A stretch of 64,000 nt of DNA from Aquanectria penicillioides (GCA_003415625.1 PYIU01000009.1:806001-870000); one strand, 5' to 3'; positions 36,922 through 49,500 are shown, counted from the first letter of the stretch. Notes: generated by a model from the sequence alone, not told the origin. Translations and numbers: made by a program.

Positions 36922-39718
36922 ATTGACCACTAGCAACTTGCAATTGTAACCCAAGATTTAAGAGCTGGGTAGAAGTGTGGGGGCTTGAAAGGTTGATAGG
37001 CCAATGACACCGCACTGGGAGTCACCGTGTAAGTGGGAAGCAGATGAACTGCAGTAGAGAAAGGGGAGGCAGAGGGAGCGATGATGCTGTCTAGGAACCA
37101 TCGTGATAGTTCTTGAGGAGGGAAACGGACGCATTTTGAATCCCATCACCACGGCCGGGCCATTGACTGACTTACTACTTGCCCCGACGTATATCATGGT
37201 TCATTATCACAAGTGTCGGCTTCATCCCTAGCACATTCCCCGCGATTGTATTCTCAACAACTCCCCTGCCAGGACTCATCGGACAGTCCCCGCAGGACCG
37301 GACCGTTCGAAACGGGAAACCAAGACCGCGGCCGCGCGAGGCCAAAGGCTCTGGAGACGCCTCGCCCCGGGCATTGAGCCTTAAACGAGCCTCGGGCCCG
37401 ATAGCTACCCGCGATTCGGGGCCGCAGCGGGGGTTTCCCAACGGGGTGTATCGGCTTCATCAGCGGTCCAGGAGAAGCACATGTTAAGAAGGACGTCGGA
37501 AGCTGGTGTTGTAAAGCAAAGAGCGGACGGCGGAGAGAGATCGGCCTCGGCAGCGGTGCGGAGAGACAGCTGGCGTGGTGCGAGATAGCGCCCATCATGG
37601 CCCGTTTGGGAGTCGGCGTGGAGGAGTCGTGGAGGGAGGGGAAGCATCTTGACTCGCTGGAGAACGATGAGAGACGGCGTTGATCAGCTGGATTGCGTGC
37701 ATACGAGAAAGAAGAGCGAAAAAAGTGTGTGGTCGGCGTGATGTGTGTGAGTGGGTTTGGGATGATTAATCCATGTCGATATGCCAAAGGGCTGAGCTGA
37801 AGGGCGGCAAGATGGCAAGATGGCATGGCAATGCACCTGCCGACGTCGAACAGGAAAGGGTCCCTGGTCCTAGCAAACCACGCATGCCACACCTGCCAGT
37901 TTGTGGTAATTCGTGGAGGCGAACCGCCGAAGCGCTGCTCTTACCATCTCGGGCAAGCCCAACGGCCGGACTACAGCGGTCAGGGCGCCTTCCCCCAACC
38001 CACCATGCTCCAGTGGTCCGTGGCCCGTGGAGAATCCGGGGTAAGAACGCCTAGCGGTGCTAATCTGCATGTAAATTGCGGGGTGGACCTTGTCGAGAAT
38101 GCTTCTCTTCCCTCGAGCTAACTGACATGCGCAAGCGAGGACAAATTCACGCCCCTAAAAAACAAAAATTGTTCAAATTGTCTGAGATTGGCGTCTTACA
38201 AGACTGGACACACTCAGCGAAGAAAGGAAAAAGACATCCATTCACCGGGAATAACGGTCATTGTTATTGGGACGCATCGGGGCGGTGACGTTGAATGTTC
38301 CCTGCAGGCCTTGGTCGCTGGTATGGTAGTAGCAAGGGGATGTCATCTGCCCCCATGACTGGGGCTGGGCGGCAGGGGAAAGGAAACAAAACGCATAACC
38401 AAGATCAAGGCGGACGGGCTTCCTCGCATCGTACATGGGCGCGCTCGCCTAGACTGCAACCCTTCGTTCGTCCCGACCCGAACGGCAGTTTCTAACAGGC
38501 CGGCGCTGGGGACGCTCGCTGATAAAGACGGTCATCATTCGCCCGTCGTCCATCATCGGCCCATCTATGCTCTTGAACTAAATGGGCAATGCTCGCGATT
38601 CTAATGCCTCTCCCGAAGCTTCGCTCTACTTTGACTCTCACCTGCGCTAACTAACGGACCCCTTCCTCCCGCCTAACTCTTTCGGCAGTTTCGTTCGATG
38701 CGTCTGGCCATGGCGCCAAGTTGTGATGCCTTCTTCGTCGCCCGCTGTGAGTAAGCCGCAGCCCACCACCGCAACGCTGCAACTTAAGCCCGCATCCGCC
38801 CACACACAAAGAAGCTGCTGTGCCTTCACCACCGCTCACCACCCACCCTCTCCTCCAAACATGGCAAAGCTGTAGCTGCCCACGAGACGCCGCACGCCCT
38901 CCATCGTACGAACCACCTGCTCCACCTCCGCATTCACAAGGAAAAAAATCTAAGGTTCACCCGCCGGCATTTCCGAGGCTCATTTGCCCTCTCGGCCGCT
39001 AGTTTATCGTCCAGGAACCCGCACGTGGGAGACCCGATCCTTCCGAAAGCGCGGATTCGGCAAACTCCGCAAAGGGGGGAGCATGAATCAGAGGCTGTTG
39101 ATGTTGGAGATAATTCGCCCTCGTATGGTTTTCCATATTGGCCCTGGTCGAACTGCAGGATCCCGGTTGAGCGGTCGAGCGGGGAAGAGAGAGATCAGTT
39201 TCTGTAGACATGGGTCATGGCAGATCTCGCAACCCACAATCTTGGCCGCCCAGGGCCAGGGCCATGGCCGTATTCGGATATTTTGCCGTTACGAACAAGT
39301 CCTCAAAACTGATCTGTACCTATGCCTGCGGGCGTTTTCAGTTCAACAATGTCATCTCTATTCATCGTCCGTCGTATTCGTTGTTCAAAAATAAATGGTC
39401 GTGGAAAAAACAAGTCGAATCAGAAGCCAACTATGTACATGCTGCATCCCATTGTTCGTTGGATGTTGTATCCGTGTACCCATACCCCATGTCGCTGTCA
39501 TTCGTAACATGCACCAATAGTTTCCATCACGCCGTACCGTCCAAGTTGTATGCCAGCGAGGCCCTTATCTTGATGCGAAATGTAGCCGTCCCGTCCCGTC
39601 TCAAAAAAAGAAAGAAGAAAAAAAAAAGAGCACTGATTCATATCCGCTTATACCAAGTTCCCCGAAACTTTGGGGATCACTTGAAACCGAAATCTTGCAT
39701 CATTGGTGTCACCTTCGT
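36922..39718. other. Intergenic, GC-rich, no supported gene
   Basis: Contains a GC-rich stretch (37,280-37,440) and overlapping open frames on both strands, the longest 212 codons (37,254-37,892 minus). None shows a domain, secretion signal or convincing splice pattern. A purine-rich run of A and G lies at 39,604-39,630. Confidence 0.4.
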
Positions 39719-41063
39719 TTACACCATCACTCCCACAGGCGAACCCTCAGTGAGACATCGTTTCTTTGCAGCGATTGCAGGCTCATCATCAGAGTCTTCA
39801 TCAAAGCTGCCATTAAGAACTTCTGAGAGCACCTCGCGTTTCCGTTTCCCCCATCCATCTTCTCGGGTCCTTCTCCCATGTCTCGATTTCTTCGGGATTG
39901 AATTGACCAACCACATCGTGGCCTAGCGCCCGACCAAGTCGTTCTCGAAGGCCTAGGATGGGCCAGATGGGCACTCGTGCGTACTCAATTCGAATGCCAG
40001 ATACCGCAGCATCGTCATCACCTGGTGGGGCCTTGAAAGGATCATGGAACTTTTCAAGGAATTCCTTTGTCACGTAACCCGTGTACACGATGAATTCGGC
40101 TGTATCGGTGTCATGTGTTAGGATTCTCAACGTGATATCTTGGAAATTAGGGCTTGGTGGAATGCCCCTCTTGAGGCTCATTGGCGATTCTCTCCGCGAT
40201 GACGGAGGCGGGGCCGGGTAGAAGTGCTTCTGGGCCATTGCTAGAAATATTCCTACGAAATGCGCGTCCTGGTCAGAGTTGCCGGGTACCAAGAACCTCG
40301 CTCGGAGTTGCTGCAGTCGGTATACTGGTTCGTTCCAACTCCTTCCAGGTCCCGGTGCTACCCGGAAGAGGTTCCGTCGGATTGAGGCAAGTTGGCTCTT
40401 GCCGATGTAGCACATCATCGGCAGGTTGGCGGGGCTTTGTGACGGGGTGCACGGGAGTGCAGGCGCGTTGAAAGAATCCGCTGGTCGTGTCGAAACTGAC
40501 CGGAAGGATGAGTATGACGACTTGCTCTCATCAGACGGGAAGCTCCACATGATCTGCGCGCGCACTGCATCCCGATAAACACGTCCGCCAAAGTACAAGT
40601 GTAATTCAGGGAGATAATGAGGCTTGCTGAAAGGCTCGGGCCACAGCGTTATGAGCACCGTCTTGATAGCGTTGGAGCAGAGGATTGGGTGCATCGCGTC
40701 GGGCAGGAGGATCTGTGTAAGAGAGTCGCTGAGTGTCATGATAGTGTTCGACGGTCGCAGGTGGCCCTTTGACGGAGGGGATCCGGGAAGGGTGACTGGC
40801 TGAGGAGCATCGCAAGGGGGCAGCTCTTCCCAGCGCGCTCCGAGGAGTTGCGCGTGCAGATCGGTCCAACATATAGGGCGCACGAAGAGCGACGTACCCG
40901 AATGTTCATGGAAGACGTCGAAAAGCGAATTCTTTGCCGGACGGTACATGCGACGTCGGTGCCGCCGCACCTTTTGAGAAGCGACTGGTGCCTGAGATGT
41001 CGTGGGCGTTGAATCGGGAGAGTCGGACGACGACCTGCTGCTGAAGGAGCGGGAGGTCGCCAT
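39719..41063 (-). CDS. Protein of unknown function, probable frame break near C-terminus
   Basis: Starts at 41063 with a Ser/Thr/Arg-rich tail, then reads SLFDVFHEH, a central region of mixed charge, and a conserved-looking end (ARVPIWPILGLRERLGRAL). In the given frame it stops at 39813 after 416 residues. One base out of register after a run of five C on the plus strand (39,848-39,852, five G on the coding strand), the sequence continues as GKRKREVLSEVL, then an acidic stretch and AAKKRCL, to a stop at 39719. That tail has coding-like composition and a nuclear-signal-like basic cluster, so I think the true product is about 31 residues longer. I do not recognise the family. The promoter region is shared with the divergent ARPC3 gene, 1.3 kb away. 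Confidence 0.65.
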
Positions 41064-42383
41064 GTCTACTAAGCCGCGCAGCTGTTGGGCGAAGCTGCTG
41101 TTGGTGAAGAGCCTGGTTGCGACGATGATGTTAGGGGAAAGAACAGAGGCAAGAACAGATGCGATTTGGTAGATGAGAAGGAAGGGTTGTCTTCGGAGGG
41201 AGTGATGGACGCGTAGTGGTCAAAGGTTAATGGTTGGTGTTTGAAACTCCAACTGCGACGGGAAATTGGGAAGTTGGAAAATGTCTGAGCAAGACGCGCG
41301 CACTTACTCAAATGCAAGCATGGATTGATTGATTGATAGACGGTTGAAGCCTCCCTCAAGCCTGTCTCTGCCTGCTGGATGTGTTTGGTGTTTGCCTCCT
41401 TCTCTGGCGTTGTCTTCACAGTCATTAACGCCCTTGAACGCGCTGGAGCGATCCCTGTTTATATCCAGCGACAAGCTTTGGCCTAGCGGCTGGCACGGGC
41501 TCGGGCTCTGGCCCTTGTCACTGCGAAGGAAAAAGCAAAAAAGGGGGCCGTCAAACCAAAAACTGGGCTTGGTTTTCGTTGAGATGGATGCAACCTTGAT
41601 CGACGCGACGAAGAAGAATTTTCAGAGAAGGAGAAACGCTTCGATGAATCAGAATGATGACGAACGGAGGAGGGCCGGTGAAAAATGCAAAAGAGGAGGT
41701 GAAGGTACCGTGCAGCTGAAACTCGTCGCAGCAGGCGGCCACTTGACTGTGTCTCGTAACTTTACCACTTTTGCACCTTGACACCCGCTCCGGCTCTGAT
41801 TTTTCTCGTGGGGGCAGGCGGCAAAAATGGACCAAACAAGCCCGCGAGATGGCACCCATCCCAAGCCGGGCTCCATAAATGCACCCACTCGATTGCCCAA
41901 TCGAGACATTGGGACACCACTGCCCAACAAGAAAAAAAAAAGACGCGGGTGCGCGACTTGCCACGCTTCCTCCACTTCGCAGCGGGTGGAACCGGCGCGA
42001 CAGCGAAGCGTCCTCACGTGAGCCGTGCGGGTTTAGGCAGCCACTAGCGTCCCTGGTCAAATCAGGAAATGGGCGATCAGGGTGGGCCACATTTATGACT
42101 AAGACTCAGGCAGCGGCGTGGCGCAGCGCTGGACCACCGCCACTGACGCCTCCCAAAAAGTGGTGGCCTGACCGTCCAACCAAGACAGCTCGCGTTTCTA
42201 AGGCACCAATCCGTTGCCAACCAGCCTCGTTTGCCCCACACCATTGACGACAGCTTCGTGAGCTGCTGCAGCCCCGCCAGTGACGAGCGCATCCCCCCAA
42301 AGTCCAACTGTCGGCCGCCGACTTGTCCTTCATCCCCCGTTTAGAGCAGCTTCACTGTGCGCTTTCGCCATACGCTGTTCAAA
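41064..42383. other. Divergent promoter region
   Basis: About 1.3 kb between the divergent unknown gene and ARPC3. It contains TCACGTGA at about 42,013-42,020, an E-box-type palindrome, and a run of A at 41,931-41,941. Short open frames on both strands are not supported as genes. Confidence 0.4.
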
Positions 42384-43205
42384 ATGCCGGTATGATTTCC
42401 AATTCCATCCGTGAACAACCCATTGCCCAAATACCCTCTGTCGTCATACCTGCCGACTCCGCTACTCCTGGCTCCGCATCCCCCGATGTCATCAGCACCT
42501 CCGCCTTCACAGCTAACCACCACGTCCTCGCATCTAGGCCTACAACTCCGTCTTCAACTCGGACCCCAATGTCCCTCGCCTGATCGGCAACTTCCCCCTC
42601 CTGCCCCTGCGCACCAAGACCCGCGGCCCTGCCTATCCTCTGCCTATCCCCTCCCCGCCGCTCCCGGCCTTTGAGTCGCCCGACCCGGACAGCGAGAGCT
42701 ACGATATCCTCGACGAGGTCCTGGCCCTTTTCCGTGCCAACACCTTTTTCCGCAATTTTGAGATCCAGGGCCCCGCCGACCGCCTCCTCGTCTATGGCAT
42801 CTGGTTCGTCAGCGACTGCCTGACCAAGATCAAACCCCAGGCCTCTGCCCGCGATGCTCAGAAGGATGTCATGAACCTCGCTCTCGACCTCAACTTTGCC
42901 ATTCCCGGCGACCCAGCCTGGCCCCTGAACCAGGTGCGTTTATATCCCTTTGACTCTCTTGGGCAAATGCTGTCTTTGAAAGGTTGTCAGTGGAGACCAT
43001 GTGATGCAGCCACTAACGCGAAATTGTAGATGTACGAGCCCCCCGAGACAGGCAAGAGGCCGAGCTGCTCAAGCAGTACCTGTCGCAGGTCCGACAGGAG
43101 TTGGCCGTCCGATTATTGGCCAGGGTGTACGAGGAGGACGAGAGCAAGCCCAGCAAGTGGTGGCTGAGCTTCACCAAGAGAAAGTTCATGGGCAAGTCGC
43201 TGTAG
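42384..43205 (+). CDS. arc18: Arp2/3 complex subunit 3 (p21-Arc), frame break in last exon
   Basis: A tiny first exon of six bases (Met-Pro, 42384-42389) is followed by introns 42390-42537 and 42934-43029. The product begins MPAYNSVFNSDPN and continues with IGNFPLLPLRTKTRGPAYP, ILDEVLALFRANTFFRNFEI and GPADRLLVYGIWFVSDCL, all hallmarks of ARPC3. The last exon starts MYEPPETGK and then loses frame at about 43,056-43,059: one base later the conserved end appears (AELLKQYLSQVRQEL, then SKWWLSFTKRKFMGKSL) and stops at 43205. A single missing G in AAG-GAG-GCC would account for it, and no alternative acceptor restores the frame. Read through, the protein would have about 190 residues, close to the family norm. 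The subunit belongs to the seven-protein complex that nucleates branched actin. The conserved distal frame suggests a sequencing error or very recent damage. Confidence 0.85.
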
Positions 43206-43493
43206 ACAAACACGGCGGAGGGACGATATTAGAAGACTACCATGGCTACGCAACTTGAAGAGCTGGCATAAAAGAGACATTTATTTTCCTTTCTTCTTCT
43301 TTTTCTTCATGAAAGGTGCACCTTTGTTTTCCTGTCATGTTTAAGGCTTCTAGCAACGGAGTTGGCGCAGGTCCAGGTCTATTCAGGGGTATCATGGTGT
43401 GGTGTCCTGACTAACTGTACGCATGTCCGGGAGAGTTGCTCTCCGGGGGCACGCCTCCTAGCCATCACGCCTCATTGAAAACAACCGCAATCC

Positions 43494-45277
43494 TTATGAA
43501 GCCTCCGTTTTTCTCCTAGTAAACTTGCCTCTTGCCTCGATCTTGCCCTCCACTGGGATCGCCCGCCAGCCTGTGAGAAGAAAGCCATCGGCGCCGCCCC
43601 GGCCCATCATGAAGGGGTGCGTTCGTCCAGGGAGCACCTGCCATCTTCGTGCGCGGCTGCTCTGGATACTAACACCTAGGAGCAGCGTCGGGTTGAGGGG
43701 GAAGTCAGGCGTGCCCTCCCAGCGCTCGAGCTCCTCAGCGGTCTTGCTTTCAATTTCTGGGGGCGGGTTCGACACCCATGCGGCACGTCGCGCAACGCTA
43801 AAGCAGTCTGCCAGCTCTGCTAGGGGCTCGATGGTGGGAGAGTAGATTGCAATCGGGGCGCCACCCGCGAGAAGCGGGAGAGTGTTGCGGGCCACAGAGA
43901 CGGGGTCCATGGTGCTGGCAACGGCGAGTCCGGAGAAGCCTCCCGCTCGTGTCGTGTCCACCACATGTCGAATGCGAGCCCAACGGCGACGCTTGCGGTG
44001 GTAGTTTCCGCGGCGGTTCGTCTTCCAAGAAGCAATCTCTTCCGACGTAGCCTCGGCGGGCTTGTTGCTGTAGGCGTCGTCTTCTTCAGGCGCGAGGAGT
44101 TGGAGCCATGATATGGGCAGAAGGTTAGTAGCGAGGGGGTGATATGGGTATGGTTGGTTGGGATTTGTGCTGTCGTAGTTGAAGTATTTGAGGAGGACAA
44201 GGTTGGGCTGTGTGTTGCCGTGGATGACGGTGATGGTGTTGGTAGAGACGTACGGGACTTCAAAGTCGCCTCGTCGGGGAGGTCGTTTCCGTTTCAGGCC
44301 CTGGGGCTGAGGCTGGGAGGTCGATTCAGTGTTGCCCTGTGGATCTCCTTGAGGCGCTTTCTCTGCCGTCTCCGTAATTGGCTCTGCAGGGGCCGGCTCA
44401 GAGATTTCCACATCTTCTTCCTTGTCCTCGTTCTTTGCATGTAGGATGTCCATCCGTTCAGCCATGGCAGCAACCAATAGGCCACCGGTGTCATCCACTA
44501 CCAGCCATCGGCCACCTTGCGATGCGGCATTCTCTTCGCAGGGGGAGCCGCCAAAGTGAACATCTGCCCAGCATCCCGCCAGTGCCATCAGCTCTTGTCT
44601 CATGTCCATAATCTTGGATGAATCACGCTCCTCGAGCAACCACTGCGCGAGTTGGGGAACATCCAGAGGGAATACAGTGAAGCGTCGAATGTACTTCTTC
44701 GTCTTTAGAAGCTTGTACTTGGCGAGAGAGTATTCGGTCTTCTGATCGATGGCCGTATGGGAGAGGAGCAGCTTCGCGATTAGCTCTTTGCCCGCTGAGG
44801 CGCCCTGGCGCTTGAGCTCCTCAATCTCCTCCGTCGTCAAGGTCTGACGCGCGGTATCGTCGATGATTTCTCTGTTAGATCGAATGACGACCTTTCCGCT
44901 CTCGTCCACGAGTGTGAGTTCCTCCCCGTCAACGGGGGCAACCACGTCCTCTCCCTCGGCGGCCTCTGCACTGGTGTCGGCCAAAATGTCGGCGTTGAGT
45001 TCCCTGGCGGGGACAACGCGCAGCCGGGAATACGTCTCCCCTTCGCGCTTCTCCTGGACCTCATAAGTGAGGTGAAACGGCCGTTCGATTATATGGTTGG
45101 ACGGGAACGAGCCATACTTGCCCAGCGAAATTGTCCTGGTCCAAAGGGTTGGCGGCTGATTCTGGCGCATGGGAAATGGAGGACTTACGAGTTAGGGACG
45201 ACCTGCAAGACGCGCATAGTCTCGTTGGGAAGCCGCAAGGCTACCCATTGATTGGGCTGGACCGTGTCCGTAGTCAT
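43494..45277 (-). CDS. trm6: tRNA (adenine-58-N1)-methyltransferase non-catalytic subunit
   Basis: Two exons, 45277-45189 and 45135-43494, with a 53-nt intron (GTAAGT...ACCAG), giving 576 residues. The start MTTDTVQPNQWVALRLP leads into VLQVVPNS, and the second exon continues TISLGKYGSFPSN and RPFHLTYEV, the typical N-terminus of TRM6/Gcd10. Further family features are the segment around KYIRRFTVFP, an acidic and Pro-rich insert (about 265-305) with a basic KRKRPPRRG cluster, and a C-terminal Rossmann-like half with GGFSGLAVAS and a final FLLTGWRAIPVEGKI. With Trm61 it forms the nuclear enzyme that makes m1A58 in tRNA, including initiator tRNA. TRM6 itself lacks the methyl-donor site and helps bind tRNA. 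It converges with ARPC3, with 288 bp between the two stops. Confidence 0.92.
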
Positions 45278-46530
45278 TTTGAGCTGGTTGTTGGAGGGAG
45301 CTGTGGTTCCGATCCAGCCATGATGGAAAAAACTAATGAGGCGCCTCTCTGCGGTGAGCCCCGCCATAGGGTTCCCCACAGCGGCTCATTCACCGAGGTG
45401 ACCAAGATGGTTAGCTCCCCCCAGCCCAGATCATGAGGTTACAACATGGAGGAACGGATGACAACCATGGCGGTCGGGAGTCATGTTCTCAAGACTAAAA
45501 GAGGAAAAAAGAAGTGATCACATCAAATCACACATCGATGGAGAAGTGACGGGAAAACTGATGAGGATTTAGCTTGATGCACTGTGGTAGTTGGACTGGA
45601 AATCTCGACCATGTGTGTCAATTGATACGAATCCTACTTGAGCATCTCATTACCTACCCCACGACACCAACAATACCGCATATAGAATCCTCAGATACAT
45701 AGGTAGGCACTCAGCATTCTGTCCACATCTTCTCCAGATAAAGTTTTGTGCTACAAACAATCCCATCGGATGCTGAACAGCACATAATATAAATAAATGA
45801 ATAGTAATCAAATAATTAATATCTATTTAAGTTATGCAGTTATTTATTGTTTATTCTTATGCATTTATTTTATTCGAACCAAGGTAAGTACGCTAATACC
45901 CGCTGAAAATGTGGCCAAAACATGTTTGCCTTGGTCTACCTGGGCGAATTGTGGACTTTTTACTGTACTTTAGTGGATAAGCCCGCTGATGCCCTTGAGC
46001 TTGAATGGCAGGTGTTATCGTCAGGTGCCAACTTGAAGCCTATATAATTTTACCATTATCTACTCTACTTAATCCTCTTCCTCCTCCTCGATCCCCGGTT
46101 TGCCTAGCAACCGTCAACTCTTCCTTGATCCTCCTCAACCTCCAGCCTCGCAACTGACAACTCCACATTCATTGTCCTCGACTAGCAGCCGACAATCCCC
46201 CGTTTACGAAGACACTACACTCGAGATGTTGATGACATATCCAGTCGGCTTGACTCCCATGATATGATTGTTACTGATTAGTGAGCCTTGGGCAAGAGGT
46301 TAATTCGCTTGTCTACCATTACTTCCTCCACTCTGGGCAATTGGAAGCAAGGGAAGTTAAGGGAAAGTACTTTTATTAAGGACTGACTATCTGAAATGGA
46401 TGAATTGGTACTTATAATCCCTTCCACACGGTGGTGCCGACGCCATCGACCCTCCAGGGTAATGCCCGACCCAGCTTCTCGAACTTTTAGTGTGTGTTTT
46501 TTTCCCCACAATAGTGGGTGAAGTTGTCTT
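45278..46530. other. Intergenic, no gene seen
   Basis: Lies upstream of TRM6 and downstream of the repeat-rich secreted protein gene. An AT-rich patch occupies 45,780-45,865. No open frame above 155 codons and no domain recognised. Confidence 0.45.
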
Positions 46531-49500
46531 TTAGTAGACATGAGTCTTGCACCTGTAGCAGTGGCTACGGTCGTGCACCAGACAAACTTCAATATAAATG
46601 GCAATGAAGTAGTCAGTAGAGCACTTGAAGTCGTCTTTGATGGAGAAAGAGATGCTGTCGAAACCCTTCTCCTCGACGGCGAGCGACGAGTACGTCTCCG
46701 GAAGGCAGATGTTGGGGTTCGAGTAATCATCACAGCCTCCATCGCAAGCGATAAACACTGCAGCTTCGGTTGCGACGTGCTTGTGCTTGTTGGCGATGCT
46801 CACGGCCACAACAATATCTGTCTCGTGAGCCTTCTTATCCAACCCGATAGAGAAGCTACCAAATGACTCGTGGCCAGACTGCAGACTACCAGTAACGGTG
46901 GCCTCGAGATCGGCATAACAGTATTGCATGAAATATCCTGGGTGATTGTGGCACGTGTTGGGATGAGAAGTGTATCCCAGTTTAGACAGAGAGTGTGTCT
47001 CGTGTCCTCCAACGCCCCAAGACGAGACCAGCTTTCCATCGCAGCTAGGTTCCTTGCCGTTGTAATACTTGTCTCGCTTCTGGCGGCGCTTGCTGGGTTG
47101 GTGCTCCTTGTCGGAAGTCTTGTGGTCCTTGTCACCAGAAGTCTTGTGGTCCTTATCACCAGAAGTCTTAGGGTCCGTCTCGCCGGAGGTCTTATGGTCC
47201 TTATCACCAGAGGTCTTGTGGTCCTTATCACCAGAAGTCTTATGGTCCTTGTCACCGGAGGTCTTAGAGTCCGTCTCGCCGGAAGTCTTATGGTCCTTGT
47301 CACCAGAGGTCTTGTGGTCCTTATCACCAGAAGTCTTGGGGTCCGTCTCGCCGGAAGTCTTATGGTCCTTATCACCAGAAGTCTTATGGTCCTTGTCACC
47401 AGAGGTCTTAGAGTCCGTCTCGCCGGAAGTCTTGTGGTCCTTGTCACCAGAGGTCTTGTGGTCCTTATCACCAGAAGTCTTGGGGTCCATCTCGCCGGAG
47501 GTCTTATGGTCCTTGTCGCCAGAAGTCTTATGGTCCGTCTCGCCAGAAGTCTTGTGGTCTTTGTCAGAAGTCTTAGGGTCCATCTCGCCAGAGGTCTTAT
47601 GGTCCTTGTCGCCAGAAGTCTTATGGTCCTTATCACCAGAAGTCTTGGGGTCTGTCTCGCCGGAGGTCTTATGGTCCTTATCACCAGAAGTCTTATGGTC
47701 CTTGTCACCGGAGGTTTTGTGGTCTTTGTCAGAAGTCTTAGGGTCCATCTCGCCGGAGGTCTTATGGTCCTTGTCGCCAGAAGTCTTATGGTCCGTCTCG
47801 CCAGAGGTCTTGTGGTCTTTATCAGAAGTTTTGGGGTCCGTCTCGCCGGAGGTCTTATGGTCCTTATCACCAGAGGTCTTGTGGTCCTTATCACCAGAAG
47901 TCTTAGGGTCCGTCTCGCCAGAAGTCTTGTGGTCCTTGTCGGAGGTCTTGTGGTCCTTATCACCAGAAGTCTTGGGGTCCGTCTCGCCGGAAGTCTTGTG
48001 GTCTTTGTCAGAAGTCTTAGGGTCCGTCTCGCCGGAGGTCTTATGGTCCTTGTCGCCAGAAGTCTTATGGTCCTTATCGCCGGAGGTCTTGTGGTCCTTA
48101 TCAGAAGTCTTAGGGTCCGTCTCGCCGGAAGTCTTATGGTCCTTATCACCAGAAGTCTTAGGGTCCGTCTCGCCAGAGGTCTTATGGTCCTTGTCGCCAG
48201 AAGTCTTGTGGTCCTTGTCGGAGGTCTTGTGGTCCTTATCACCAGAAGTTTTGGGGTCCGTCTCGCCGGAGGTCTTATGGTCCTTGTCGCCAGAAGTCTT
48301 GTGGTCCTTGTCGGAGGTCTTGTGGTCCTTATCACCAGAAGTTTTGGGGTCCGTCTCGCCGGAGGTCTTGTGGTCTTTGTCAGAAGTCTTAGGGTCCGTC
48401 TCGCCGGAGGTCTTATGGTCCTTGTCGCCAGAAGTCTTATGGTCCTTATCGCCGGAGGTCTTGTGGTCCTTATCAGAAGTCTTAGGGTCCGTCTCGCCGG
48501 AGGTCTTATGGTCCTTGTCACCAGAGGTCTTGTGGTCCTTATCACCAGAAGTCTTATGGTCCTTGTCAGAAGTCTTGTGGTCCTTATCGGAGGTCTTATG
48601 GTCCTTGTCGCCAGAAGTCTTGTGGTCCTTTTCACCGGATGTCTTGTGGCCTTCCCCTTCGGATGTCTTGTGGCCATGTTCCTCGGTCTCTTTATGGTGA
48701 TGTTGATCCTTGCACTTTGAATGAGGGCCTTCACAATGGCCCTCATGGGCATGGCAATCGTGTCCGCTGCAGCCGTGAGGGAACTTTCCGTGCTCTTGGT
48801 CGCACTTGGCACGGCAAGCACTGTCTCCATGCTCGCAGTGGCAATCGTGATGTTGGAAGCCGTAATGATACTCGTTTCCGTAGTTGTGCTCGTGGAAATC
48901 GTGATGCTTGTGGTAGCTGTACGGCTTGCGGGGCTCAATCTTGGCCGGCAGCCTCTTGTGGTGGCATCCCTTGCCGTGGCACCTGATATGGTTAGTATAT
49001 CCTCTTCAACAGGTTGGGGAATATTTCAACATACGGGGCATGCATATGGGGTTTGTGGCAATGATGGTCGTGGCACCTAGTTGTCCAGTTAAAACGTGAA
49101 GTTCAGTGATGGAAGATGTCGACATACTCAGGCTTGCAGTCGGGACATTGAGTGCAACAATAACCCAGAGAGAACCAGCAAACATCGGGCTTGGCACCAC
49201 GGTTGTACAGCTCATAGGTCTTATGGCCATGCTTGTTATTGTCGGCAGTGATGGTGGCCTTGATCTGGATGTAAAAGACCCAGGAGCCATCACTCTTGAG
49301 GGGACACATCTCCTTGTGGGAGCCACCGTCGGTCAAGGAGAAGTACGGAACATGGCATTTGACCTCCTTGCAGTGGTGCTGGGGAATGCAATGGCCTCCC
49401 GGGATGCTGTAGACCGGCGAGTGGTCGGTGGGAGGGCCCTCGCGCTGGACATGGACGGTCACATCCTCATACTTGTAGTGGGGGATGTGGGCAAAGTTGA

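Noticed and set aside
37254..37892. 212-codon minus-strand open frame
   Set aside because: No recognisable motif, several competing frames, and no plausible promoter or intron pattern.
46870..48720. Long plus-strand open frames (616 and 543 codons) over the repeat array
   Set aside because: They are antisense shadows of the KTSGDKDH minisatellite; outside the array they show no signal, domain or splice structure, whereas the minus-strand frame has a signal peptide and Cys-rich ends in phase.
46800..48938. 712-codon minus-strand frame over the same array
   Set aside because: It is shifted relative to the exon chain, encodes monotonous Arg/Leu/Thr repeats and cannot be joined in phase to the exon with the signal peptide.
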